Below, piece by piece: positions 25,531 through 33,786 of a stretch of DNA of 33,804 bases; position 1 is the first letter of the stretch, and each line of letters opens with the position of its first letter. The position numbers and the translations under genes were made by a program. The notes below the pieces were generated by a model that saw nothing but the letters and a program-made list of their open reading frames with translations, searched no databases and was not told where the DNA came from. This stretch comes from an uncultured Bacteroides sp. (GTDB lineage: Bacteria; Bacteroidota; Bacteroidia; Bacteroidales; Bacteroidaceae): NCBI GenBank assembly GCA_947176775.1, contig CAMWRY010000005.1, positions 1 to 33,804 of the forward strand, given 5' to 3'.

Positions 25531-25992
25531 TTAAAAGCAAAAATGTAGACGCAGCAACTTGCAAAGAGGCAGTAGCCAGCGACGCACAGGGCGAAGTTTG
25601 TACCACCACACCGCCTTCTTCAGCCAACGTGCATCCCGGCAATCCTGCACGGTCCCATCCGGATGGTATATGGTCTGTAGCAGACCGAGAATCTCTGTCC
25701 GCTTTACGCGCTCGATGCGCGCTAAATTCCCATCGCCCAGCATCAGGCATTCATCGCCTTCACATCCTATGTAGCGATGAATCATATAGCGCCCCTCCCA
25801 TTGATAAAAGGGGCAGCACCATTGAGGCAATTCTCCATCAGGAGGACAAGGCACCACTTCTACCAAGTCCACTCCGCCTCTGATAAAGGGGTACATGCTC
25901 TGTCCGCCAATCAGAAGCTTCACGGCGTGTCCCTTTTTCAAAAGCTCGGCAGCCTCGCCCAGAAAGCTATTGGAAACCGTCAACTTCTTCAT
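25531..25992 (-). CDS. Small S24/S26 (signal-peptidase-like) protein, Ser/His type
   Basis: 153 residues from the ATG at 25992, chosen because it overlaps the stop of the preceding gene by 4 bp (ATGA). The fold signature of LexA/signal peptidase proteins is visible: GGQSMYPFIRGG with the candidate nucleophile Ser32, MIHRYIG with His72 where bacterial signal peptidases have Lys, and LMLGDGN at 84-89. A Ser/His arrangement is known from the endoplasmic-reticulum and archaeal type of signal peptidase. There is no membrane helix; the C-terminus is a Trp/Arg/Leu-rich basic amphipathic tail (about 125-153) that could lie on the membrane. It is the last gene of the ABC-kinase-peptidase run. A substrate is not evident. 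Confidence 0.75.
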   Translation of the reverse strand: MKKLTVSNSFLGEAAELLKKGHAVKLLIGGQSMYPFIRGGVDLVEVVPCPPDGELPQWCCPFYQWEGRYMIHRYIGCEGDECLMLGDGNLARIERVKRTEILGLLQTIYHPDGTVQDCRDARWLKKAVWWYKLRPVRRWLLPLCKLLRLHFCF

Positions 25993-26846
25993 GCACCGAA
26001 TATTGTTTCGCAAGACAAGTGCGCTGCCGCAGCATCAGGCAGACAGGCCAAATGGTAAACCGGCACATTGGAAAGCAGATTGCCCAGCACACTGCTGATG
26101 TGGTCGTACAATTTTTCATCGTAGGCAAAGCATGGAGGACACGAGGGATGGAGCGAACCATATCCCTGAACCACATTCAGCTTCGTTATCTTATTGTAAG
26201 GAGCCTGGGACAGGCGTACACACGCTGCCAGCGGATAGCTCTCTTTCTTATAGCAGGGTGTCTTTCCACTCCAGGGGCTACCGTACACCCACGGCTTCCC
26301 GTCTACAATACGCAGGATAGGACTATCATCGTTCAGCAACACAGCTCCCTCTATATTTTCACGCCACAGACGGGTATGTGTACTCTTTCCCGTACCGCTT
26401 TCTCCCAAAAAGAACACGGCTTTGCCCTGATACTGAATGGTACTGGTATGAACGGCCACCGTCTGTAGGGGTGCTGTTGCCACTCCATAGGCAATCCAGC
26501 AACAAAAACGAAGCAACCGGGGAGTGTAGTTTCCCTTGAAATAGGCGGTATGTGTATCCGGAGCCATCCAAAGTTGCAACGGTTCAGCATCCGAAGGCTG
26601 CATTTCGAAAACATACCCATCGGCATAGCGTCCGAAACGGCTTACAATACCATCTATCTCATTACGATAATGAACCTGCTCAAAGGTAGGCATGGACATC
26701 TCCGTCTCTACAAACCGACAGACCGGCTCTTCGGCAACTTCTGTCTTGAACACAGCAAATCCATCCAACATATCCATCGCTTTTGTCAGGCGGTCACCTT
26801 CTATCCGGATGCGATGCCCGGCTATCAAATAATCTTGTTGCATCAT
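25989..26846 (-). CDS. HPr kinase-like ATPase
   Basis: 285 residues (a second ATG three bases later is equally possible). The P-loop GESGTGKST at 148-156 is followed by a short Walker-B-like acidic pair in LLNDDSPIL (Asp173, Asp174) and GSPWSGK near 189-195, the arrangement of HPr kinase and PEP-carboxykinase-like folds. The N-terminal 130 residues are unlike true HprK, and no PTS HPr gene is near. In other bacteria such orphan HprK-like proteins occur in peptide-modification clusters (for example lasso peptide clusters), where some phosphorylate peptides. It overlaps the S26-like gene by 4 bp and follows the ABC exporter by 78 bp. The function here is inferred from neighbours only. Confidence 0.78.
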   Translation of the reverse strand: MMQQDYLIAGHRIRIEGDRLTKAMDMLDGFAVFKTEVAEEPVCRFVETEMSMPTFEQVHYRNEIDGIVSRFGRYADGYVFEMQPSDAEPLQLWMAPDTHTAYFKGNYTPRLLRFCCWIAYGVATAPLQTVAVHTSTIQYQGKAVFFLGESGTGKSTHTRLWRENIEGAVLLNDDSPILRIVDGKPWVYGSPWSGKTPCYKKESYPLAACVRLSQAPYNKITKLNVVQGYGSLHPSCPPCFAYDEKLYDHISSVLGNLLSNVPVYHLACLPDAAAAHLSCETIFGA

Positions 26847-26890
26847 GCTATCTTACACTTATTATATATCTAACTAATATTCTTCACCCC

Positions 26891-26929
26891 CTATCACCTT
26901 ACCACCTATCACCCTATCACCTTATCACC
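26891..26929. repeat. Short tandem repeat of YTATCACC
   Basis: Five imperfect 7-8-bp units (CTATCACC, TTACCACC, TATCACC, CTATCACC, TTATCACC) lie end to end. They fill much of the gap between the ABC exporter and the kinase gene and cover the exporter stop codon (26925-26927). The transcript would carry GGTGATA repeats. Slippage could change the spacing or the exporter's last residues. Confidence 0.8.
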
Positions 26930-28547
26930 CCAAATCAAACACCCTGTCACAGAACGCCAACGAGCTTTCACGATGGGCTATGACAATCAACGTCAGTTCC
27001 CGGTGTTTCTGTGAAAGGGTTTCCAGGGCATGATTGATTTCCTGTTCCGTCCTGTTGTCCAGTGCCGAGGTAGCCTCATCAAAGAACAACACTTCGGCAT
27101 CCTTATAGAGCGCACGCGCTATACCGATACGCTGTTTCTGTCCGCCGGACAACCGGCTGCCATACTCTCCTAAAGAGGTGTCCAAACCTTGCGGCAATCC
27201 GTCGGCCCACTCCCGAAGCTGCACTTGCTCAAGAACTTGCCATACTTTTGCCTGATTGGCCTGCGGCTGCCCAAGTGCTATATTGTCGGCCAGTGTTCCC
27301 TCTATGATGAATATCTCTTGCGGAACATACCCTACCCTTTCGTGCCACCTGTTGCGATTGGCCGGCGTCAGTTTTCGCCCATCGATAAGAATCTCTCCCG
27401 ATGTCGGCTCAAAGAACCCGAGCATCAGATTGAAAAGCGTGGATTTTCCCGAACCGCTCGCCCCACGAACACCGATGCGCTCACCACGGGCGATTTTCAA
27501 GTTCAAGCCGCTAAAAAGTGTCTGCCCATCCGGGAAAGCAAAACCGAGTCCGCGCAATTCGATGGCTTGTCTGAAAGTGAAAGGAATCTCTTCGGGCACC
27601 TCTTTCCGGGGAGCGTCACTGATTCCCTCTGCTACCACGGCAATGGTATGCGAGGCATTCTGAAGCATCACCCAGCTGTTCAACACGCTACGTACAGCCG
27701 GAATCAGCCGGAAAGCTGCAACAGCAAACACACCGCTCACCAATCCCAAGTCACCGCTTCCGGTGCCAATCAGCAAGGCCAACCCGGCCACAATGGCCAC
27801 TTCCGAAAGAAATGAGGGGAACAACTGGTATATCTCCGTACGCAGACGGTTACGGACGATGAAGTCCATCCCTTGGTCGAAACTTGCAAGCGAGGTATGA
27901 AAGGCCTGTGCTATCTCCAGTTCCGCATATCCGCGGAAAGCCTCCACCACCGTGCGGCTCTGCTTTCGCCGTGCCTCCAGCTCTTCCATGCCGAAAAGGC
28001 GCAGACGCTTCCTCACCAGCCCTACATACAGACCTACCAAAGGCAAAAAAGAAAGGCAAAGCAGGAAACCGGCAAGGGGTTCCCAAACAAGAAGTGCCGA
28101 TACCATCAGCAATACCAACACCGCCTCACCGGCCATCCGAAAGACCGGAGCCAACACACACAAGCTGAAGGTATAGCAAACGTAATTCACCTCATGTCCC
28201 AGCTGGACACTGCTCTTTCCTTTCAGAAACAGCAGACCACGATAATAGTAATTGGCAAACATCCGGCGGCTGAAATCCCGGTATATTTCCAACTGGTAAC
28301 GGCTCTGCACACGTGCCAAAAGCACTACCAAGGCATTCTTCAACAAGACAAACAGCAACACGGCTCCACACAAGGCCAGCATCATGCTTCGCCCACCGTC
28401 TTCCCGTTTCACCACTACCAGCAATATAGGAATCAATGCAGCTACTCCCGCAAAATCGAGCAAGGCACGCAGCAATACTGCAAAAGCCGCCCAGACGCCC
28501 CGTTTGCGCTGCTGTTCGGACAACAGTCCGTAGATTTGTCTAATCAT
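26925..28547 (-). CDS. ABC exporter, fused membrane and ATPase domains
   Basis: 540 residues. The first about 310 form a type-I exporter membrane domain of around six helices (for example AAFAVLLRALLDFAGVAALIPIL and VSALLVWEPLAGFLLCL; positions about 18-40 and 140-165). The ATPase domain has Walker A GASGSGKST near residue 360, signature LSGGQKQR near 466, Walker B VLFFDEATSALD near 484 and the switch histidine in IAHRES. There is no N-terminal C39 peptidase domain, so any leader removal would need a separate protease. It starts 19 bp after the wzz-like gene and precedes the HprK-like gene. Cargo could be a peptide, lipid or glycan; context cannot decide. Confidence 0.88.
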   Translation of the reverse strand: MIRQIYGLLSEQQRKRGVWAAFAVLLRALLDFAGVAALIPILLVVVKREDGGRSMMLALCGAVLLFVLLKNALVVLLARVQSRYQLEIYRDFSRRMFANYYYRGLLFLKGKSSVQLGHEVNYVCYTFSLCVLAPVFRMAGEAVLVLLMVSALLVWEPLAGFLLCLSFLPLVGLYVGLVRKRLRLFGMEELEARRKQSRTVVEAFRGYAELEIAQAFHTSLASFDQGMDFIVRNRLRTEIYQLFPSFLSEVAIVAGLALLIGTGSGDLGLVSGVFAVAAFRLIPAVRSVLNSWVMLQNASHTIAVVAEGISDAPRKEVPEEIPFTFRQAIELRGLGFAFPDGQTLFSGLNLKIARGERIGVRGASGSGKSTLFNLMLGFFEPTSGEILIDGRKLTPANRNRWHERVGYVPQEIFIIEGTLADNIALGQPQANQAKVWQVLEQVQLREWADGLPQGLDTSLGEYGSRLSGGQKQRIGIARALYKDAEVLFFDEATSALDNRTEQEINHALETLSQKHRELTLIVIAHRESSLAFCDRVFDLG

Positions 28548-28566
28548 CAGCCTCTACCCTACTCCC

Positions 28567-29679
28567 TCAGGCCATCTGTTTCTTTCTGTTTTCCAAGAAA
28601 TCTCTCACAAACAGCACCCAACCTACGCTTCCTACGCCGGCCAGAAAGACACAACCTACAAGAATCATCATCTTGCTGGGTTTAGAAGGTTTCAAAGGAA
28701 CAGATGCAGGCTGAATAATGGTATATACGGGGGTAATTTCTTCAACTTTGGCTCTGGCTAATTGCAGTTGTTGGCTCATTTGGTTATAAGCAGAATAAGC
28801 TAAGTTCATTTCATTCTGCAATTTCTCCAGTTCTGCACGTGAACTCAACATAGACAGTCCTTGATTGGCATCCGCAAAACGGGCATACTTTGCTTGCGCT
28901 GCATAGTATTCAGCCTGCGCTTCTTTGGTCAATTTCTCTGTATACTCCAACGTAGTGCGAGCCTTGCTCGTCCGATAATCAGTCACATAGTCCTGCAGAC
29001 GTACCCGTACAGAGTCCGCTACAGTAGCGGCTATCAACGGGTCCTGCATTGTGACGGCCAGTGTTGTTACCCATGTTTTCTTCTCTACTGTAACCATGAT
29101 TTGAGAACCGATGGCACTAGCTATGGCCGCTTGCTCGCGAGTCAACTGGAAAGGATTTATCCCATTACCTCCGGCTTCATCAGCTTCATCCTTGAACAGA
29201 GATACTACCCAACCTATCAGTTTGAAGGGAGCACCGGTAATAACACTCCACCAAGGTGCTTTCTGATACTCTTTCATATAGGTAGAAAGAGGCATCATTG
29301 TAGTATCATTCTTTTCGTGCACTTCGATATCGAAAAGGCCGGTGAGGAATGGAGTAGAGGTCACGATGTCTGGATAGAGGTCCGGGTAAATGGCATCCCG
29401 ACTTGATGAAGAGCCCAGATTAACACCTGCCATTGCCGCCAATGCACTCATGCCGGATGCCGAACTCTTACCGGTAGACTCCGGCGCAATCAGAATAGTG
29501 GTAGTGTATTCCTTGGGAATACTGAAAGCCATTACCAAACCTATCACGGCACCGATACCGCACACTTTCAGTATCAGCTTCCGTGAATCCCACACTTTTT
29601 TCGCCAGTTCCAGCAAATCAATCTCTTGCTCCTGCACTGCCGGCAGGTTGTTTCCCTCGTTTGTAGTATTGCTATTCAT
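28567..29679 (-). CDS. Wzz/GNVR-type polysaccharide chain-length protein
   Basis: 370 residues. The N-terminal cytoplasmic segment carries EIDLLELAKKVWDSR before a first membrane helix (about 37-57), then PKEYTTTILIAPE, the standard Wzz entry to the periplasm. A large extracytoplasmic helical region (about 230-310, coiled coil rich in Ala/Glu/Gln) follows. A second helix near 336-358 is preceded by the PxxP-type motif PLKPSKPSK. Such proteins set the length of polymerised polysaccharide. No glycosyltransferase, wzx, wzy or kinase partner is in the window, which is unusual. It has its own promoter at 29786 and lies 19 bp before the ABC exporter. Confidence 0.88.
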   Translation of the reverse strand: MNSNTTNEGNNLPAVQEQEIDLLELAKKVWDSRKLILKVCGIGAVIGLVMAFSIPKEYTTTILIAPESTGKSSASGMSALAAMAGVNLGSSSSRDAIYPDLYPDIVTSTPFLTGLFDIEVHEKNDTTMMPLSTYMKEYQKAPWWSVITGAPFKLIGWVVSLFKDEADEAGGNGINPFQLTREQAAIASAIGSQIMVTVEKKTWVTTLAVTMQDPLIAATVADSVRVRLQDYVTDYRTSKARTTLEYTEKLTKEAQAEYYAAQAKYARFADANQGLSMLSSRAELEKLQNEMNLAYSAYNQMSQQLQLARAKVEEITPVYTIIQPASVPLKPSKPSKMMILVGCVFLAGVGSVGWVLFVRDFLENRKKQMA

Positions 29680-29785
29680 CTATATATAATTAGGTATAAA
29701 CGAAGGCATCTCCCACTCTTCTTCTCTATAGAATCCTGTGAGTATGTCCCTCCGTTATGTTCGACTGAATATTTAACATCGGTTG

Positions 29786-29793
29786 CAAAGATA
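29786..29793 (-). promoter_or_regulatory. Likely -7 element upstream of the wzz-like gene
   Basis: TATCTTTG on the minus strand matches TAnnTTTG. The -33 region is not a good match. Transcription would start near 29780, about 100 nt before the ATG at 29679, separating the wzz-ABC-kinase-peptidase run from the DUF1573 gene. Confidence 0.5.
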
Positions 29794-29894
29794 ATTCATT
29801 CTTTGCTAAGTATCTGAGTTTTTTCGTTTTTTTTTAAACAGCCGATTACCTCATGTGAATAATAGTGACTATAGTGCTCCATTCGGAAATAGCC

Positions 29895-30326
29895 TTATTG
29901 TAGCCTCCCCATGATATTAAGTCGGATACATGCCGCTTGGGCGTTAGTATAAACCTGCACGGATTTCCTGAAATACTCAGGACTACGCCCACGCCCGTCA
30001 TAGAAAACACGAATATATGACTGTTCTCCCGGGCCTATAGGTGCTTGTGGGAAAACAGCTTCGGTACAACGACATGAAGTTTTCACATCCAGTATCACCA
30101 ACAGCCCCTGCCCTGTGTTTCGGAAAACAAAGTCGAAAGAATCAACGGGCTGCGAAAGGGGAATAATCCCAAAGTCGTGTACAGTATCGGCAAAAGATAT
30201 ACCAGCCGCCGGCAATTGGGGCCGAACGGAGGGCGAAGAAGTACGATTGCGACAAGAAGTAGAGAAAACAAGAATCAGCAACAAAGCTGTCATGGGGAAA
30301 AAAGCAAGCATTCGTTTCATAAGCAA
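29895..30326 (-). CDS. DUF1573 lipoprotein
   Basis: About 141-143 residues (ATG at 30326 or at 30320, the latter giving MKRMLAFF). A lipoprotein signal ends in FSTSC. The mature part is one immunoglobulin-like DUF1573 domain: FADTVHDFGIIPLSQPVD, then FDFVFRNTG, the cysteine pair in TSCRCTEA and GPGEQSYIRVFYD. DUF1573 proteins are common small envelope proteins of Bacteroidota; no activity has been shown to my knowledge. It lies 99 bp after the large lipoprotein gene, behind a possible weak terminator, and 215 bp before the wzz-like gene. Confidence 0.88.
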   Translation of the reverse strand: MLMKRMLAFFPMTALLLILVFSTSCRNRTSSPSVRPQLPAAGISFADTVHDFGIIPLSQPVDSFDFVFRNTGQGLLVILDVKTSCRCTEAVFPQAPIGPGEQSYIRVFYDGRGRSPEYFRKSVQVYTNAQAACIRLNIMGRLQ

Positions 30327-30343
30327 GATGTTTCAGGAATTAC

Positions 30344-30385
30344 ATAACAAAGAAGAAGGGAGGACACCCTTCCAGATATCCTCCC
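30344..30385 (-). terminator. Possible weak terminator of the large lipoprotein gene
   Basis: On the minus strand GGGAGGA (30379-30385) and TCCTCCC (30358-30364) form a 7-bp stem with a 14-nt loop, followed by TTCTTCTTTG. The T-tract is poor, so partial read-through into the DUF1573 gene is likely. Confidence 0.5.
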
Positions 30386-30425
30386 TTACCCATATCAATA
30401 CTGTGCACGCATGCACTATCATTTA

Positions 30426-33400
30426 TCAATCCGCATTATACTGAGTAGGCCATGCAGTTGAAGTCTGACCATTAGTAGCACCCAAATTACCAACATTAAC
30501 TGTTGCACGGTATTGTGCACTACCATTCAAACCTTCACGTTCAAACGTACCAGCGTTGCAAGCAAATGTACCTTCAATCTTGGTTGTAGTGTTCATTGCA
30601 AAGGTTACCTCACCGGCACTTTGAGTGAAATTACCTTTCACCAAGTTATCTTTACCGTCAGAATCAAATTTACCAGCAGTCTCAACATTTCCGTTTACCA
30701 CAAAATTATTTTTGCTGGTAAAGTTATTTGCATTCTTCAAGTCATGGGTTACAGTCAACAAGTTAGCTGTATGAGTAACAGTACCCTTGTTAATCAAGTC
30801 GTTACCCACAACAACCTTTACTTCTTGGTCTTTATTACCATTGAAAGTAGCAGCCAGGCCTCTTACATTGAAGAAAGCACCTTCTTCCACTTTCACATCT
30901 TCTTCAGTGTTCAGTACACCATCTGTTACAAGCAGTATATTTCCACCCAACACTGTCACGCAGTGTCCGAAGCAGTTTTCAGTAAGAACAGATTTAGAGT
31001 CAACAGTTTTGTATGACTTGAATGCAATCTGTTTGCCGTTAGCGTTGATGTACACATCCTTGTCAGTCATATTCTTTTTAAAGTTCTCGAAGTTATAGAA
31101 AGCTTGGTCGCAACCCAAAACTTCGATGATAACAGTAGAAGGTTCTTCCACAACGTCACTCAAAATGAAGGCCATACGATCCACGGTAGCAACCTGAGAT
31201 ACATAGATACCCTTCACACCAAGGTCAGTGCTATAAGTCTTCTCACCATACGTCTTAGTAGTTGTTTCTGTAGTAGTACCATTGTTGATCAGCTTACCAC
31301 CAACCTGACCACTCAACTGGTCAATGAACAAACCTTCATTTACCAAAGAACTTGCAGTAAAGTTAACTACACCCTTATTGTCTATAGTACCCTTATTAGC
31401 AGATGTGCCTTTCACATCAAGACGACCATCTTTAGCTGAGTAGCCTTTGCCAATAATATCAATGACAGAAGCAGCCTCAGAGTTGTCAAGTTTGGTAGCT
31501 ACAGTAATCATAGTATTCTCTCCAATCTCAACAAGGCCCTTGTTTTCCAATGTCGGGATGTTAGTATTGACAACACGGGTAACGGCAGAAGTGTTTCCAG
31601 CAGCCACTATTACATTATTATCAGTCCAAATATCTACATCTTTTGCTAAAGAATACATCTTGTTCTCATTGACAACTTTAGCAATCTTGATTTCAGAATC
31701 ACCTGTTGCATAGCCGCCCAACAGATATACTACAGCAGCATCAGTTGTCTTACGACGATCTGTAGCATAGCTATCAAACTTGTTAGTCAGAGTACCCACA
31801 ATTTCAACGATGGTATTACCCTTTGCATTGTTACCCAAAGCCAGTGTACCGAAGTTCTCAACATTCTTCGTCATTACAACATGACAAGGTTGTCCTACCT
31901 CCTGTGCACCACCTACAGACAACTTACCAACGAGGTTACCACAGCATCCTGCACCTTCAACCACTACAGGCACATCAATAGTCAGTATCGGAGTTTCGCC
32001 GTCCTCTACCTTAGTAGCAAGGTTCTTGATGTGCATCTTAGTGTCGGCTGCAACAATCAGTTTAGCATTGCATGCGCTATAGATTTGGATATTCTTATCA
32101 AAGAACAAGCTATTATATATGCCTGCATACTTACCTTCACCTACATAAGGAACAACAGCATCGCCCTTGAATGTCAATGTAATATCTCTCAGCAACTTCA
32201 CCTTATTGGCATCAAATTTCTTAGCTGTAGAACCTGCGATAGTATTGTTATCAACAGTGACACCTTTAATTTTCTCCATTGCAGAAAGGAAAGAAGCTTC
32301 GTCCACTGCCAAATATTCGTTCTTAAATTCGCAAGTAGCCAAATTGATTTCCTTAATCAGAGCGCTATTAGGCTCAATTGCACCAGATGTCATAACCATA
32401 TCGCAACTCTTATCCTCGTCATCAATCAAGATTACTCTCAAATCATTGATGGTCTGAGGAAGTACAGGCAGTGCTACCCAAGCATAACCGTCAGCAGCCG
32501 GTTCATCAGTAGTACCCTTTACTGTAAAACAAGGAGCACCCTCGTTGAAGAGATTAGCCACAACAGCATTGGTCTTTTCACTGAACAATTTACCGCTGCC
32601 GGTATAGTACAAACCTGTTCCATTACCCAAGTCATTGCCTTTCAAAGCATCCACACAAGCTTTAGCGTTCAAATCTTGCTTATATAGAATACCTTGGCTT
32701 TCAGAATAGAAAACAACAGACTTAATCTTTTTATCTGTCGCATTTACAGCATCATAATTATACAATTTAGCAATCAAGAAGCCGCTCAATGTCTTGGCTT
32801 TAAGACCGGAAGCAGCACTTCCACCTTTATAATCTTCTACAAGACCAATGCTAAATGCTACGTCGGATGCAGTAGCATATTTGTCAGCTGCTTGATCTAC
32901 AGCAAATGTTGTAGGTTCATGAGCCACAATCTGACCTTTAGTAAAGTCATTGGTATAAGGATAATAAGCCAAATATTCACCTTCAAATACAGAAGCATTT
33001 TTAGTAGCGAACACACCACGTGCCAAGTCCAAATCTCCAGAATAATCATCAGCTTTTCCTGCCCATTCAGAATCACTGGTATATTTACCATGAGTTGCAT
33101 CATAGTAATATTTGTTCCAGCGTCCTTCGGTGCTATAAGAGCCTTCAAAACTTGCTTCAGGAGTTCCTTCTCCTTTGATATAAGCACCATTCAGCAGCAA
33201 TTCGTCGTTACAAGGATCAACTTTGGGCTCCTTTGCTTTTACATCCAACCATCCCACGTGTTCGTACTTGTAGTTGGTATACACCTTTTGATCGGCAACT
33301 TGCACAGCACCATAGCCATCTTTAGCAACACCAGTCCAGCACAAACCGATCTTCTGGTTCAAACGATCCGCAGTCAAAGAACCGTCGCTCGCCAATTCAG

Positions 33401-33611
33401 ATGGCATCCACACAAAGCTACCGTTCGGATTATAAGCACGTGTTTGAGCATCACCTTCGCTTCTACCAACACCCAGCAAACCGGCTTCCACCAGTTTACC
33501 CTTCAATTCCTCATTGCCATTGATACCGCTGTTAGTTACAAACTCATCATCGGCACAGCCTGCCATCATGGCAGCAGCAAGAGAAACTAATAAAAATTTG
33601 TTTGTCTTCAT
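30426..33611 (-). CDS. Large surface lipoprotein, fimbrillin-like front and repetitive beta-helix-like tail
   Basis: 1061 residues. The signal MKTNKFLLVSLAAAMMAGC gives a lipid-anchored Cys19. Shortly after it, DAQTRAYNPNGSFVW has the TRA motif common just behind the anchor of Bacteroides fimbrillin-like proteins. About residues 40-440 form a mixed strand domain ending in DEPAADGYAWVALPVLPQ and LRVILIDDEDKS, which resembles a fimbrillin-like jelly-roll. About 440-1050 are rich in short Asn/Gly/Val strands with recurring NKG, ENKG, VNEG and INNG turns, suggesting a solenoid or beta-helix. It is clearly AT-richer than the housekeeping genes. Adhesin, S-layer-like protein or fimbrial tip are all possible. 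A 36-residue ORF lies 64 bp upstream. Confidence 0.75.
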   Translation of the reverse strand: MKTNKFLLVSLAAAMMAGCADDEFVTNSGINGNEELKGKLVEAGLLGVGRSEGDAQTRAYNPNGSFVWMPSELASDGSLTADRLNQKIGLCWTGVAKDGYGAVQVADQKVYTNYKYEHVGWLDVKAKEPKVDPCNDELLLNGAYIKGEGTPEASFEGSYSTEGRWNKYYYDATHGKYTSDSEWAGKADDYSGDLDLARGVFATKNASVFEGEYLAYYPYTNDFTKGQIVAHEPTTFAVDQAADKYATASDVAFSIGLVEDYKGGSAASGLKAKTLSGFLIAKLYNYDAVNATDKKIKSVVFYSESQGILYKQDLNAKACVDALKGNDLGNGTGLYYTGSGKLFSEKTNAVVANLFNEGAPCFTVKGTTDEPAADGYAWVALPVLPQTINDLRVILIDDEDKSCDMVMTSGAIEPNSALIKEINLATCEFKNEYLAVDEASFLSAMEKIKGVTVDNNTIAGSTAKKFDANKVKLLRDITLTFKGDAVVPYVGEGKYAGIYNSLFFDKNIQIYSACNAKLIVAADTKMHIKNLATKVEDGETPILTIDVPVVVEGAGCCGNLVGKLSVGGAQEVGQPCHVVMTKNVENFGTLALGNNAKGNTIVEIVGTLTNKFDSYATDRRKTTDAAVVYLLGGYATGDSEIKIAKVVNENKMYSLAKDVDIWTDNNVIVAAGNTSAVTRVVNTNIPTLENKGLVEIGENTMITVATKLDNSEAASVIDIIGKGYSAKDGRLDVKGTSANKGTIDNKGVVNFTASSLVNEGLFIDQLSGQVGGKLINNGTTTETTTKTYGEKTYSTDLGVKGIYVSQVATVDRMAFILSDVVEEPSTVIIEVLGCDQAFYNFENFKKNMTDKDVYINANGKQIAFKSYKTVDSKSVLTENCFGHCVTVLGGNILLVTDGVLNTEEDVKVEEGAFFNVRGLAATFNGNKDQEVKVVVGNDLINKGTVTHTANLLTVTHDLKNANNFTSKNNFVVNGNVETAGKFDSDGKDNLVKGNFTQSAGEVTFAMNTTTKIEGTFACNAGTFEREGLNGSAQYRATVNVGNLGATNGQTSTAWPTQYNAD

Positions 33612-33612
33612 A

Positions 33613-33628
33613 AAAATAAATTTATTTT
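33613..33628. repeat. 16-bp perfect palindrome before the lipoprotein start
   Basis: AAAATAAATTTATTTT is its own reverse complement and ends two bases before the ATG of the 1061-residue lipoprotein. It may simply be the AT-rich, structure-poor leader favoured for initiation in Bacteroides, or a protein-binding site. Confidence 0.6.
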
Positions 33629-33675
33629 AATGTATCGTTGTTCATCAACACTTCCTAATCAGCGTTAAATCCCTT

Positions 33676-33786
33676 TTAGAACGGTGCATCTTCGCCATCG
33701 CCTGTATAAGCGAATCCACGTTCTACTTCCACTTCCAAAACTTCCACCTCCGGAGCTTCATACTTCATTTCTTTTTCCATTTTCAT
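33676..33786 (-). CDS. 36-residue acidic small ORF, possible peptide precursor
   Basis: The minus strand has an ATG at 33786 (a second in-frame ATG at 33780) and a stop at 33676-33678. The peptide begins MKMEKEMKYEAPEVEV, continues with alternating Glu/Val and ends GDGEDAPF. It has nine Glu, two Asp and only four basic residues, and no signal peptide. A front with a Tyr-x-x-Pro and Glu/Val alternation, then a short Gly/Asp tail, recalls a class of small unannotated Bacteroidales peptides that I have seen near surface-protein genes. It is 64 bp upstream of the large lipoprotein gene on the same strand. The promoter lies outside the window. Its coding status rests on pattern and position only. 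Confidence 0.55.
   Translation of the reverse strand: MKMEKEMKYEAPEVEVLEVEVERGFAYTGDGEDAPF

Noticed and set aside
26841-26846. True HPr kinase/phosphorylase (hprK) starting at this double ATG
   Set aside because: Only the P-loop region matches; the N-terminal domain differs and no HPr gene or PTS context is visible, so the symbol hprK was not given.
29817-29836. T-run as a terminator
   Set aside because: The run is on the plus strand with no stem before it and no plus-strand gene upstream; for minus-strand genes it is an A-run.
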